A stretch of DNA of 64,000 nucleotides from JAXLYX01 sp046351215 (GTDB taxonomy: Bacteria > Myxococcota_A > Polyangia > Polyangiales > Houyiibacteriaceae). A program made the position numbers and the translations under genes. The notes beneath the pieces are model-generated. The model ran no database searches. It was not told the origin of the DNA and was given only the letters and a program-made list of their open reading frames with translations. Within the stretch, counting starts at the first letter, position 1. Each line of letters starts with the position of its first letter. Location of the stretch: assembly GCA_046351215.1 (NCBI GenBank), contig JAXLYX010000012.1, forward strand, positions 124,001-188,000, given 5' to 3'. Below, piece by piece: positions 16,170-25,083 of the stretch.

Positions 16170-17160
16170 ACCCGAGACGCCGCAGGATCACGGTGGCCTG
16201 CGCGGAGCGGCCGCCCGATCGGCAGACGGCGACGACGGGTCGGTCGCGATCCCATTCGGCCGCCTGCTTCTCGAGCGAGCCGAGCGGGACGAGCTCGGCC
16301 GTGCGGATGTGGCCGAGCTCGCCCTCGAACTCCGCGGGCTCGCGCACGTCGACGAGACGGACCTCGCGCAGGTGCTCGTTCAGCCATTCGGCCCGCACCT
16401 CGGGGACTCCGGCGAACGTGACCTCGACGGGCGCCCAAGCGACGGGAGCGGGCCCGGGACGGTTCGCGTCGGGCTTGCCGCAGACGAGGTTCGCGGGAAC
16501 GGCGACGTCGATCTGCTTCGGATGCGGAAGGCCGAGGTTCGACATGTAGCCGACGAAGTCCTCCTCGCTGCGATCGCCGCCGAGGCGCGGATTCCAGCGC
16601 TTCTCCTCGCCCACGCTCGTCGCCGTGCGGCCGGCGTAGTCGTGCCCCGGGTAGACGATCGTCGAGTCGGGGAGCGAGAAGATCTTCTCGTGCACCGAGC
16701 GGAAGAGCTTCGAGGCGTCGCCCTGCTGGAAGTCGGTGCGGCCGGCGGCGCGGATGAGGAGCGCATCGCCCGTGAAGGCCATGCTCTGGTCGTCGAGGAC
16801 GTAGGTGATGCAACCGTCCGTGTGGCCGGGGGTCGACCGCACCTTCAGCGAGCGCTCGCCGAAATGCACCACGTCTCCGTCGTCGAGCAGGAGGTCGGCG
16901 CCGGTCGTGTGGCCGTGCTTCGAGACGGCGATCTGGCTGCCGAACCGCTCGCGGAAGAGCCAGGCGGCCGTGACGTGATCCGCGTGGACGTGCGTCTCGA
17001 GCGTGTAGACGAGCTCGATGCCGAGCTCCTCCACGAGCGCCGCATCGCGCTGGAACTCCTCGAAGACCGTGTCGACGAGGACGCCCTTCCGAGTCTTCTC
17101 GCAGGCGAGGAGGTACGTGTACGTCGAGGACCGGGGTTCGTAGAGCTGACGGAAGATCAT
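16102..17160 (-). CDS. Persulfide dioxygenase-rhodanese fusion (MBL fold)
   Basis: A 352-residue two-domain enzyme of sulfide detoxification. The N-terminal metallo-beta-lactamase-fold domain (1-235) has the iron ligands of ETHE1-type persulfide dioxygenases: THVHADH (56-62), PGHTDG (111-116), TGDALL (130-135, Asp132) and YPGHDY (170-175). The C-terminal rhodanese domain (about 245-352) has its active-site loop CRSGGRS with catalytic Cys313. The natural fusion lets glutathione persulfide be oxidised to sulfite and then converted to thiosulfate. It is transcribed alone, with the UbiB gene 99 bases upstream on the same strand and a convergent neighbour overlapping its 3' end. Confidence 0.93.
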   Translation of the reverse strand: MIFRQLYEPRSSTYTYLLACEKTRKGVLVDTVFEEFQRDAALVEELGIELVYTLETHVHADHVTAAWLFRERFGSQIAVSKHGHTTGADLLLDDGDVVHFGERSLKVRSTPGHTDGCITYVLDDQSMAFTGDALLIRAAGRTDFQQGDASKLFRSVHEKIFSLPDSTIVYPGHDYAGRTATSVGEEKRWNPRLGGDRSEEDFVGYMSNLGLPHPKQIDVAVPANLVCGKPDANRPGPAPVAWAPVEVTFAGVPEVRAEWLNEHLREVRLVDVREPAEFEGELGHIRTAELVPLGSLEKQAAEWDRDRPVVAVCRSGGRSAQATVILRRLGFTKVANLSGGMIRWRGAGLPTA

Positions 17161-17259
17161 GGCGTGTATCCCTGGGAGCCGGCGGGCGGGCGGACCGATT
17201 CTATCCGCACGCCCTCGGCTTCCGGCATCCCCTTCCTCCAGAATGCTCCGATCGGTCGA

Positions 17260-18981
17260 TCAGCGTCGCAGGAAGCGCAGGAGCGGCGTGACCCGGACGG
17301 GCTTGCCCCGGCCGACCCAATGCCAGCCCAGCAGGACGAGCCAGCTCACGGTCGCGGAGATCCCGCTGACGACCGCGATGACGACCTTCACCCATTGCGA
17401 CGCATGGTCGGGCAGGACGATCGCCGTCGCGAGCGTCATCGACGCCGCGAAGAGGGCGAGCGCGTTGCGGCTCGCCGAGTGGTGCATCATCCGCGGGATG
17501 TCGTCGAGCTCGGGCGTGACGGCCCGGATCTGGATGTTGCCCGTCTCGAAGTCGTGGAAGAGCTGGTCGACCTGTCCGGGGAGCGTGCGGAGCAGCGTGC
17601 CGATGCCGGAGGCCTCGCCGACGAGCTGCGAGAGCAGGCGCTCGGGCGAGTAGCGCCTCGCCATGATCGTCTCGAGGTAGGGCTTGAAGATGCCGACGAG
17701 GTCGACCTCGGGGTCGAGGGCCCGCACGATGCCCTCGATCGTGGCTGCCGCCTTGATCAGGATCGTGAGCTCGGTCGCGAGCTTGATGCGGAACTTCTGC
17801 GCGGCCTTCGCGAATTCCTCGACGAAGCCCTGCGCGTCCACGTCGCCGAGCCTTCCGACGACGAGGTACTGCGAGCGGATGCGCTCGATCTCGGCCTTGA
17901 GCTCGTTGATGTTCACGCGCTGCGTCGGCGTGCCGATCTTGAGGAGCACGCGCGCGATCGTCGTCGAGTCGTTGGTGATCGTCGCGAGCATCAGGGTGAC
18001 GAAATCGTCCCGCTGCTCCTCCGAGAGCCGACCGACCATGCCGAGGTCGATCATGCAGAGGAGGCCCTCGTCGTTGATCAGGATGTTCCCCGAGTGCGGA
18101 TCGCCGTGGAAGAAGCCGTCGATCAGCGCCTGCTTCGCGCAGGAGTGGACGATCTCCTCGACCGCCAGCTTCGTCTCGGGCGCGTGCGGCACGAGCTTGC
18201 GGATCGGCTTGCCGACGAAGTACTGCATCGTCAGCACGGTGCGCGAGGAGAGCTCCGGATGCGGGCGAGGGACCGTGACCTTCCGCTCCGGGTCGAGGTT
18301 CTTCTGCATCTCGAGCAGGTTCGAGAGCTCGGCCTGGAAGTTGAGCTCCTTGAGCAGGCCGCGCTCGAACTCCTCGATGATCCCGACGACGCCGAGCAGC
18401 CGCATCTCGTCGATCGAGGCCTCGAGCACCTGGGCACCGAAGTAGAGGATGTCGAGGTCGCTCCGCATCACGGACTCGATGCCGGGGCGCTGCACCTTCA
18501 CGACGACGCGCTCCCCGTCGAGCGTGGTGGCGAGGTGCGTCTGCGCGATGGAGGCCGTGGCGAGCGGCAGCGCGTCGAACTCCTTGAAGACCTCGCTGAT
18601 CGGGGCCCCGAGGCCCTTCTCGACCTGGAGCTTCACCGTCGCGAAGTCGAGCGGGGGCGCCTGGTCCTGCAGGGTCTCGAGCGCCTCGATGTAGTCCGGC
18701 GGGAAGATGTCCCGACGCATCGAGAGGATCTGGCCGAGCTTGATGTACGTGGGGCCGAGCGAGCCGAGCAGCTTCGTGAAGCGGACGGCGGGCGTGTCGT
18801 TCCGGAGCTCGGCCGCCTCCTCGGGGAGGGCTTCCTGTCGGTAGAGCCGCTTCCCGAGCGGGGTCTTCATCAGGACCGGGCCGAAGCCGTGCTTCGCGAT
18901 GATCCCCGTGAGCTGCTTGAGACGCGCGAGGTCGCGCATCGCGATGCCGACGAGGGATGGGTTCTCGGTCTCGGTGGTCAA
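17260..18981 (-). CDS. UbiB/ABC1/ADCK-family atypical kinase
   Basis: A 573-residue member of the UbiB family, which supports ubiquinone or other isoprenoid-lipid metabolism through an atypical ATPase/kinase. Seen: the family-defining KxGQ motif in YIKLGQILSMRRD (about 79-91), an Ala-rich nucleotide loop (PLATASIAQTHLA) replacing the Gly-rich loop, VVVKVQRPG with the ATP lysine, the catalytic segment FFHGDPHSGNIL and the metal site MIDLGMVG. Two C-terminal hydrophobic spans (about 500-560) anchor it in the membrane. Translation probably begins at TTG 18981 behind GAGGT. The 147-base divergent region to the next gene holds its promoter. Confidence 0.93.
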   Translation of the reverse strand: MTTETENPSLVGIAMRDLARLKQLTGIIAKHGFGPVLMKTPLGKRLYRQEALPEEAAELRNDTPAVRFTKLLGSLGPTYIKLGQILSMRRDIFPPDYIEALETLQDQAPPLDFATVKLQVEKGLGAPISEVFKEFDALPLATASIAQTHLATTLDGERVVVKVQRPGIESVMRSDLDILYFGAQVLEASIDEMRLLGVVGIIEEFERGLLKELNFQAELSNLLEMQKNLDPERKVTVPRPHPELSSRTVLTMQYFVGKPIRKLVPHAPETKLAVEEIVHSCAKQALIDGFFHGDPHSGNILINDEGLLCMIDLGMVGRLSEEQRDDFVTLMLATITNDSTTIARVLLKIGTPTQRVNINELKAEIERIRSQYLVVGRLGDVDAQGFVEEFAKAAQKFRIKLATELTILIKAAATIEGIVRALDPEVDLVGIFKPYLETIMARRYSPERLLSQLVGEASGIGTLLRTLPGQVDQLFHDFETGNIQIRAVTPELDDIPRMMHHSASRNALALFAASMTLATAIVLPDHASQWVKVVIAVVSGISATVSWLVLLGWHWVGRGKPVRVTPLLRFLRR

Positions 18982-19128
18982 GGCTACCTCGGGGGACGTC
19001 CTGGGGTCGGGACGGCGATGCTATCAAGACCCCGGGCCCGAGCGCGACCGTCGCGAGGAGGGGGCCTCCGCGGCCGGGAACCCGGCCGATTCGATGACTT
19101 CCGCCGAGCGCCGTGGCACAACGCGGCC

Positions 19129-19650
19129 GTGCTCGCTTCGCGGCTCCCCCTGATCCTCGCGTTGCTCTCGGTCTGGCTCCTCGGCTGCTCGCGCGAGGCG
19201 GCGAGCGACCCGCGTTTCCGCACGCCCGAGGCGACGATCCACACGCTCTTCGAGGCCTACGACGTCGCGGACGTGCCCGAGGATCAGATCCGCCAGCGCC
19301 TCGCCGCGCACGCGCAGTTCCAGCTCCGCGACGCGGAGACCTACCGTCGCTGCTTCGCCGACTTCCGCGACCCCTCGGACGAGGGCCTCGCCGGCTTCGT
19401 CTTCGGACGCCTCGTGAGCTTCAAGGACCACCTCCGCTACGAGACGCACGAGGATCGGGCGGTGGTCACGTTGCCCGTTCCGCGAGGCACTCCGGGCGCC
19501 CGCATCGTCCTCGTCCGCGAGAGTGGAGCCTTCCGCATCGTCCTCGCCGACAGCGTCCCCCGCGAGGTCGCGGTCCAGCTCCGCGAGATCCACCGGCGTG
19601 CGCGAGCGAACCTCGAGCGGACCGGGGTGATCGAGGGGGAGGGGCGGTGA
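19129..19650 (+). CDS. Small lipoprotein of unknown function
   Basis: A 173-residue protein with a textbook lipoprotein signal (LPLILALLSVWLLGC, Cys22), translated from GTG 19129. The mature part (TIHTLFEAYDVADVPEDQIR, FKDHLRYETHEDRAVVTLP) resembles the small alpha/beta lipoproteins that pair a helical head with a DUF4878-like or NTF2-like fold, but no family is certain. It is transcribed divergently from the UbiB-type gene and stands 113 bases ahead of the phosphoesterase. No catalytic motif is seen. Confidence 0.75.
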   Translation: MLASRLPLILALLSVWLLGCSREAASDPRFRTPEATIHTLFEAYDVADVPEDQIRQRLAAHAQFQLRDAETYRRCFADFRDPSDEGLAGFVFGRLVSFKDHLRYETHEDRAVVTLPVPRGTPGARIVLVRESGAFRIVLADSVPREVAVQLREIHRRARANLERTGVIEGEGR

Positions 19651-19763
19651 CTCGGCCCCGGGCGTAACGCCCCCCGCCGGCGACCGACGATCGAGACGGG
19701 CCAAGCCGCCACCGTCTCCGAGGGTCGAATCCAAAGGCCTCCTCGCCGCCTCCTTCCTTCCGC

Positions 19764-20549
19764 ATGAGCCGCATCGCACACCTCAGCGATCTCCATCTGC
19801 TCGAGACCGGGTATCGGTCGCGGGGGCTCGGGGATCGCGTCCGGGTGGGCTTCCTCGCCTCGTACCGCCCGCTCGGTCCCGAGGCGCGCATCGAGCGGCT
19901 CCGGCGCACGCTCGAAGGGGTGCGGAGGGCGAGGCCGGATCACGTGCTCGTCACGGGGGATCTCACGGAGGACGGGACGGTCGAGCAATGGGAGCTGCTC
20001 GCGACGCTCCTCCACGATTCGGGGCTCGATCCTTCGATCGTGACGCTCCTTCCGGGGAACCACGACGCGTACGGCGGCGCCGAGACCTTCGACGAGGCGC
20101 TCCACGGACCGCTCGCGGCCTTCGCCGACGCGAGCCGGCTCGGCGAGCCGCTCGAGCTCCGCGACGTGACCCTCTTCCCGCTCTCCACCACGATCGAGCA
20201 GCACTACATCCGCGCGGCCGGCGACGTCCCGCCCGACGTGCTCGCGCGCCTCGACGCGCTCGCCTCGGACGATCGCACGGTGCTCGTGGCGCAGCACCAT
20301 CCGCCGGTGAAGCACGCGCGCCCCGGCCTCCATTGGTTCCAGGGGCTCGTCAGCCATCGCGAGATGACGCGGCTCCTCTACGACCGACCGAGCGTCCACG
20401 TCGCCCACGGGCACGTCCACGCCGATGACGAGCGCAGCGTCCATCCCGAGCGTGCGCCGCAGGTCTTCTCGACGCGCGCGGTGGTCCAGCACGACGAGGC
20501 CGTCCGGTACTACGAGGCCGACGCCGCCGGCGTGCGCCCCACGCGCTGA
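19764..20549 (+). CDS. Calcineurin-like metallophosphoesterase
   Basis: A 261-residue cytoplasmic phosphoesterase. All blocks of the two-metal site are there in order: HLSDLHLL (6-13), TGDLTEDG (about 64-71), LPGNHDAY (about 94-101), QHHPPVKH (about 175-182) and HGHVHADDE (about 214-222). Size and motifs match the class III cyclic-nucleotide phosphodiesterase/DNA-repair-like phosphoesterases, but the substrate (cNMP, phospholipid head group or another phosphodiester) cannot be assigned. No signal peptide is seen. Ninety-two bases separate it from the kinase gene that follows. Confidence 0.9.
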   Translation: MSRIAHLSDLHLLETGYRSRGLGDRVRVGFLASYRPLGPEARIERLRRTLEGVRRARPDHVLVTGDLTEDGTVEQWELLATLLHDSGLDPSIVTLLPGNHDAYGGAETFDEALHGPLAAFADASRLGEPLELRDVTLFPLSTTIEQHYIRAAGDVPPDVLARLDALASDDRTVLVAQHHPPVKHARPGLHWFQGLVSHREMTRLLYDRPSVHVAHGHVHADDERSVHPERAPQVFSTRAVVQHDEAVRYYEADAAGVRPTR

Positions 20550-20641
20550 GCGCGTTCCGTCCGCGTCCGGGGAGGGCTCTGCGGCGAGCCGTCGTGTGTG
20601 GTAGAGTCTCCCTCGTTGTGCGCTTTCCCGGGGGGGGATTC

Positions 20642-22189
20642 GTGAACGAGCGGGCGAGGAGCGCGGTGGAGACAGCCGCCGAACGTTGGATCGGAGCGAT
20701 CCTCGAGGGTCGCTACGTGCTGGACCGCGTGCTCGGCGTGGGCGGCATGGGAGTGGTCTACCGCGGTCACGACCGTCGCCTCGGCACCGCCGTCGCGGTG
20801 AAGGTGCTCCGCTCGGATCTCACGAGCGATCCGAACGTCATCGCCCGGTTCCGCAAGGAAGCGCATACGGCGTCGGCGATCGGCCATCCACACATCGTGC
20901 GCGTGCTCGACTTCGGCGAGCTCCCCGATGGCGCCGCGTATTTCGTGATGGAGCACCTCGAGGGGCTCGAGCTCGGCGTGCTGCTCGCCTCCGAGGGACC
21001 GCTCCCGGTCGGCCGCGCCGTGGGCATCGCCCGCCAGCTCTGCGACGCGCTCGTCGCGGCGCATTCGGTCGGCATCGTGCATCGCGACCTCAAGCCAGAG
21101 AACGTCTTCCTCGTGAAGGGGCCCGGGGACGAGGAGGATTTCGTGAAGATCCTCGACTTCGGCATCGCGAAGGTCGCCGGGGCCTCGGAGCGGCTCACGA
21201 TCGCGGGGCAGCTCGTCGGGACGCCCCACTACATGTCGCCCGAACAGGCGATGGGCCGTCCGGTCGATCACCGCTCCGACGTCTATCAGGTCGGCACGCT
21301 CCTCTTCGAGATGCTCACGGGGCGGACGCCGTTCGACGGCGATTCCGTCATGAGCGTGCTCAACCAGAAGACCACGCTCGAGGCGCCGAGGGCGCGGCTC
21401 TTCCGTCCGGACGTCCCGCCCGTGCTCGAGGAGATCGTGGGGAAGGCGCTCGCACGCGAGCCGCTCCGTCGCTTCGCCTCGATGAGGGAGATGCGCGACG
21501 CGCTCGTGCGCGTGCCGCTCCCCGAGTCGCCGCGCTCCGGCATGCGCGAGCGCATCGTCCGCCCCTCCGAGCGACCCGCGGCGGGTCCGACCGTCGCGGG
21601 ACATCCGGCCGACGACATCTTCGTGCCCTCGGTGCCGCCGGGCCGGATCTCGTCGAATCCGCCTCCGCGGATCTCGTCGAATCCGCCTCCGCAGATCTCC
21701 TCGAGTCCGCCCGCCGCACGCGCGTCGCTCCCACCCGCGTACGTCTCGTCGGCGCCGCCTCCGAGGCCGCTGGCTGCGAGGCGGTCCTGGGCCGACTCGC
21801 GTCTGCTCGGCTTCGCGCTCGGTGCGATCGCCGTCGGCGTCGCCTGGCTCGTCTTCACCGTCGTCCGCGACAGCTCGATCCACGAGCCCGGAGCCCTCGC
21901 ACCCCGCGCGGCCGAGGCGAGGCACGAGTCCCTGCCCCGGAGCGTTCCGTCCGACGTGCTCCTCCTCCGGCTCCGGTCGACGCCCGCGGGCGCCTACGTC
22001 CTCGTCGGCGATCGGAGCTTCGGACCGACGCCCGCCGACGTGGACTTCCGAGCGCCCGAGATCCGGCCCGGCGCCGAGGTCACGTTCCGCTTCGTCCGCG
22101 AGGGCTACGTCGATCACACCGTCACGCGCGTCGTGCCCGCGGACTCGACGCTCGCGATCGACGTGCAGCTGCAGCCGGCGTCGCGTTGA
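20642..22189 (+). CDS. Membrane Ser/Thr protein kinase with PEGA domain
   Basis: A 515-residue Hanks-type kinase. Starting from GTG 20642 (behind a G-rich site; an upstream GTG at 20594 would add 16 unlikely residues) the kinase domain spans about 24-290: GVGGMGVVYRG (32-42), Lys54 in VAVKVL, HRDLKPEN (147-154), DFG (172-174), GTPHYMSPEQ. Then a Pro/Ser-rich juxtamembrane linker with near-repeats (RISSNPPP), one membrane span at about 395-415 (LLGFALGAIAVGVAWLVFTVV) and a C-terminal extracytoplasmic PEGA domain (RSTPAGAYVLVGDRSFGPTP) that probably binds envelope material. All catalytic residues are present, so it should be active; the target is unknown. Confidence 0.95.
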   Translation: MNERARSAVETAAERWIGAILEGRYVLDRVLGVGGMGVVYRGHDRRLGTAVAVKVLRSDLTSDPNVIARFRKEAHTASAIGHPHIVRVLDFGELPDGAAYFVMEHLEGLELGVLLASEGPLPVGRAVGIARQLCDALVAAHSVGIVHRDLKPENVFLVKGPGDEEDFVKILDFGIAKVAGASERLTIAGQLVGTPHYMSPEQAMGRPVDHRSDVYQVGTLLFEMLTGRTPFDGDSVMSVLNQKTTLEAPRARLFRPDVPPVLEEIVGKALAREPLRRFASMREMRDALVRVPLPESPRSGMRERIVRPSERPAAGPTVAGHPADDIFVPSVPPGRISSNPPPRISSNPPPQISSSPPAARASLPPAYVSSAPPPRPLAARRSWADSRLLGFALGAIAVGVAWLVFTVVRDSSIHEPGALAPRAAEARHESLPRSVPSDVLLLRLRSTPAGAYVLVGDRSFGPTPADVDFRAPEIRPGAEVTFRFVREGYVDHTVTRVVPADSTLAIDVQLQPASR

Positions 22190-22254
22190 GCGCGGAGACG
22201 TCCGTGCCATCCGTCGTCGTCCCGGAACGACCTCCGAGAAGGTAGGAGCTCAAA

Positions 22255-22779
22255 ATGGTTTTCCGACGCGCGGAATCCGCGCTAAGGAAGAGCATGCCCT
22301 ACGTCGTGGACTTCCAAGCCGTCTCGACCGTCGGTCTCGAGTCTTCTCCGGTCGCGGCCGCGCTGGCCGGCCTCCGTGCGAACGAGGCCCGGTATTTCGC
22401 GAACAAGTACGACCACGTCTTCACCGTCGCGAAGGCCGCCGAGGCGAAGGCGGTCGTCGAGTGGGTGCACCACATCCTCGAGAAGGAGCGCGGCCTCGTC
22501 TTCGCGTCCCGGCCGCTCGAGACGACCTCGTTCGAAGCCGGCGGGATCCGCTTCGCCCACGTGTTCTACGAGAGCGGGCTCGCGGTCAACGTGATGTACA
22601 CACTCGAGGATCGGAAGAAGCGCGCCGTCGGGTTCAAGCTCTCCGTCGGCATGGACGTCCCGGCCGAGCTCGAGGGGCGCTTCAAGTTCGCGACCCAGAA
22701 GTCGAAGCTCGCCGGCACCATCCGCGGCTCGTTCTTCGTGATCAAGGGCGAGTACGCGAGCCCGCCCGACGTGCCGTAG
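22255..22779 (+). CDS. Unknown conserved-looking soluble protein
   Basis: A 174-residue protein I do not recognise. The start at ATG 22255 has a good GGTAGGAG site. It is basic and mixed alpha/beta (ALAGLRANEARYFANKYDHV, VVEWVHHILEKERGLVFAS, FKLSVGMDVPAELEGRFKF), without signal peptide, membrane span or cysteines. It follows the kinase by 65 bases on the same strand and may be cotranscribed; it converges with the SDR gene, with only 10 bases between the stops. Confidence 0.65.
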   Translation: MVFRRAESALRKSMPYVVDFQAVSTVGLESSPVAAALAGLRANEARYFANKYDHVFTVAKAAEAKAVVEWVHHILEKERGLVFASRPLETTSFEAGGIRFAHVFYESGLAVNVMYTLEDRKKRAVGFKLSVGMDVPAELEGRFKFATQKSKLAGTIRGSFFVIKGEYASPPDVP

Positions 22780-22789
22780 GGCGCGTCGT

Positions 22790-23719
22790 CTATTCGACCC
22801 CCGCCATCCGCCGCAACGCCTCTCGAAGCGCCTTCCGATCCTCCGCCGATTCGCGCGTGAGCGGGCTCCGATGCGTCGGCCGCGGGGCGCGATCGTGCCA
22901 GAAGAGCCCGGTCGTCTTCGACGGCTCGTCGGCGGCCGCGAGCCAGACGATCGTGTCGGCCCCCTGCGCCGGCGTGCGGAGGAATGGCTTCGTCACGCGG
23001 AAGAAGTTCGGCAGGGACTCGCGCACGGCGGGCGTGTCGGCCCAGCCCGGATGCATGGAGTGGACGACGACGCCTCGGTCACGGAGCTCGTCGGCCCAGA
23101 GCTCCGTGAGGATCACCTGCCCTCGCTTCGTGCGCGCGTAGCAGGACGGACCGTCGTAGCGGAGCGCGCGCGTCTCGAGGTCGTCGACCCGGATGCGGGC
23201 CGAATACATGCCCCCCGAGCTCACGTTGATCACCCGCGACGGAGCGCTCGCGACGAGCCTCGAGCGCAGGAGCTCGGTCAGCAGGTAGTGCCCGAGGAGG
23301 TTCGTCGCGAAGGTGACCTCGTGGCCTTCCTTCGTCTCGCGCCGCTCGTTGATCAGCACGCCGGCGTTGTTGACGAGGACGTGGATCGGCTCGGCGCGTG
23401 ACGAGAGCCGCGCGGCGAGCGCCCGGATCTCCGCGAGCAGCGAGAGGTCGGCCACCTCCAATTCGACCCGCGCCGACGGCTTCTCGGCGAGGATCGCCGA
23501 GCGGGTCCGCTCGAGCTTCTCGCGGCTCCGGCCGACCAGGACGAGGTCCGCCCCGAGGCCCGAGAGCCGGTGGGCCGCGGCCTCCCCGAGGCCCGAGGTG
23601 GCGCCCGTCAGGACCACCCGCCGGCCGTCCATGCGGGGAAGAGGGGTCCGATCCGGGTCGATCCGGCGTTCGTATCCGATGCGCGTGTACCCGATCAGGG
23701 TCGTGTCCAGGAGATCCAC
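22790..23719 (-). CDS. Short-chain dehydrogenase/reductase
   Basis: A 309-residue NAD(P)-dependent SDR oxidoreductase. After an N-terminal extension of about 30 residues (MDLLDTTLIGYTRIGYERR) come the cofactor motif TGATSGLGEA, NNAGVL, the catalytic Ser in VINVSSGGMY and the Tyr-Lys pair in CYARTKRG, then PGWADT. It resembles the DHRS12-like branch that commonly sits beside DUF1365 / cyclopropane-synthase clusters in proteobacteria. Translation starts at GTG 23719 behind an AGAAAGAGGGGG site. It is divergent from the lipid-modification operon, sharing a 122-base AT-richer region, so the two units are probably controlled together. Confidence 0.9.
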   Translation of the reverse strand: MDLLDTTLIGYTRIGYERRIDPDRTPLPRMDGRRVVLTGATSGLGEAAAHRLSGLGADLVLVGRSREKLERTRSAILAEKPSARVELEVADLSLLAEIRALAARLSSRAEPIHVLVNNAGVLINERRETKEGHEVTFATNLLGHYLLTELLRSRLVASAPSRVINVSSGGMYSARIRVDDLETRALRYDGPSCYARTKRGQVILTELWADELRDRGVVVHSMHPGWADTPAVRESLPNFFRVTKPFLRTPAQGADTIVWLAAADEPSKTTGLFWHDRAPRPTHRSPLTRESAEDRKALREALRRMAGVE

Positions 23720-23758
23720 CCCCTCTTTCTAGGTTTTCCGGTCCGTTCGGCAAGAGAA

Positions 23759-23814
23759 GTCCAAAAAAAATCTGGACCGATGACGATAAACCCTGGACAG
23801 TCACTTGAGTGGAC
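23759..23814. promoter_or_regulatory. Cluster of TGGAC motifs between SDR gene and lipid operon
   Basis: Within the only AT-rich spot of this neighbourhood are four copies of one pentamer: GTCCA at 23759-23763, and TGGAC at 23773-23777, 23794-23798 and 23810-23814. The first two form an inverted repeat around AAAAAAATC; the last two are direct repeats 16 bases apart. This looks like a multi-site operator serving both divergent genes. In related clusters elsewhere a MerR-type or ECF sigma regulator of photo-oxidative stress acts at this place, but no regulator is encoded next to it here. Confidence 0.4.
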
Positions 23815-23841
23815 ACCAAGGATCGGGGACCGGAGGCAGGG

Positions 23842-25083
23842 ATGAAGGTCGCAGTGGTAGGTACGGGGATCTCGGGGCTCGTGGTCGCGCATCGGCTCGA
23901 CCCGCTCCACGACGTCACCGTCTACGAGGCGGCCGATTACGTCGGCGGCCACACGAACACCGTCCGTGTCGAGGTCGGCGGACGCCCCTGGCACGTCGAC
24001 ACCGGCTTCATCGTCCACAACGACCGCACCTACCCGAACTTCATCGCGTTGATGCGCGAGCTCGGCGTCGAGACGCGGCCGACGAGCATGAGCTTCTCGG
24101 TGAAGGACGACCGCTCCGGCGTCGAGTGGGCGAGCCGGGACCTCGACGGCTTCTTCGCGCAGCGTCGCAACCTGGTGCGCCCCTCGCACCTCCGCATGCT
24201 CGCGGAGATCCTCCGCTTCAACCACGAGGCGCCGAAGCTCCTCGACGCGCCCGACCAGGAGCTCACGCTCGGCGCCTACCTCGGGCGGGGCGGCTATTCC
24301 CAGACCTTCGTCGATCGCTACATCGTCCCGATGGGCGCGGCGATCTGGTCGACCGAGCCTTCGCTGATGATGGCCTTCCCGGCCGTCTTCTTCGTCCGCT
24401 TCCTCTACAACCACGGGATGCTGACGCTGACGGACAAGCCCACGTGGCGCGTCCTCGCGGGCGGCTCGCACACCTACGTGCGCGCGATCGTGGCCGGGCT
24501 CCGTAAGCCAATCCGGACGCGCACGCCCGTCGTCGGGATGACGCGCTTCGACGATCGCGTCGAGATCAAGGACGCGCACGGTCAGGTCGAGTCCTTCGAC
24601 GAGGTCGTGATCGCGACCCACTCGGACACGGCCCTCCGGCTCCTCGCGGATCCGAGCGACGAGGAGAAGGAAATCCTCGGAGCGCTCCCCTACCAGCGCA
24701 ACAAGGCCGTCCTCCACACGGACGAGCGCGTGCTACCCGGCGAGAAGCGAGCCTGGGCGAGCTGGAACTACCGCATCCCCCGTGACCGTCGGGACGGCGT
24801 GGCCGTCACGTACGACATGAACATCCTGCAGGGCCTCGACGCGCCCGTGACCTTCTGCGTCTCGCTCAACGAGCGCGGCATCGACGAGTCGAGGGTCCTC
24901 CGCGAGATCGACTACGACCATCCGCTCTTCACGGTCGAAGGCGTGCGGGCGCAGAAGCGCTACGCGGAGATCGGCGGCAAGCGCCGGACGCATTATGCGG
25001 GCGCGTACTGGGCCTACGGCTTCCACGAGGACGGCGTCGTCTCGGGGCTGCGCGTGGTGAAGGCCTTCGGGGGGCGCTCGTGA
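23842..25083 (+). CDS. FAD-dependent oxidoreductase of the amine-oxidase/desaturase type
   Basis: A 413-residue flavoprotein: N-terminal dinucleotide fold KVAVVGTGISGLVVAHRL (2-19), glutamate VYEAADYVGGHT, family signature HVDTGFIVHNDRTYP, and a C-terminal FAD closure. It belongs to the NAD(P)-binding amine-oxidase-like proteins that precede DUF1365 and a cyclopropane-fatty-acid-synthase homologue in many bacteria, where they act on acyl chains (a role in furan or modified fatty acid formation is described for some of these clusters; details here are inference). Start ATG 23842 follows GGAGGCAGGG. Its stop overlaps the next start (GTGA), and the operon continues for three genes. Confidence 0.9.
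   Translation: MKVAVVGTGISGLVVAHRLDPLHDVTVYEAADYVGGHTNTVRVEVGGRPWHVDTGFIVHNDRTYPNFIALMRELGVETRPTSMSFSVKDDRSGVEWASRDLDGFFAQRRNLVRPSHLRMLAEILRFNHEAPKLLDAPDQELTLGAYLGRGGYSQTFVDRYIVPMGAAIWSTEPSLMMAFPAVFFVRFLYNHGMLTLTDKPTWRVLAGGSHTYVRAIVAGLRKPIRTRTPVVGMTRFDDRVEIKDAHGQVESFDEVVIATHSDTALRLLADPSDEEKEILGALPYQRNKAVLHTDERVLPGEKRAWASWNYRIPRDRRDGVAVTYDMNILQGLDAPVTFCVSLNERGIDESRVLREIDYDHPLFTVEGVRAQKRYAEIGGKRRTHYAGAYWAYGFHEDGVVSGLRVVKAFGGRS

Noticed and set aside
15835..19650. Very long open frame on the plus strand across several genes
   Set aside because: Most of it lies opposite the persulfide dioxygenase and UbiB-type genes, where it is an artefact of high-GC codon usage; only the last 173 codons (from GTG 19129) form a lipoprotein gene.
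23759..23814. CarH/LitR-type light-responsive operator
   Set aside because: CarH sites use direct repeats with 11-base periodicity, as I recall; the spacings here are 21 and 16, and no such regulator is nearby, so I describe only the motif cluster.
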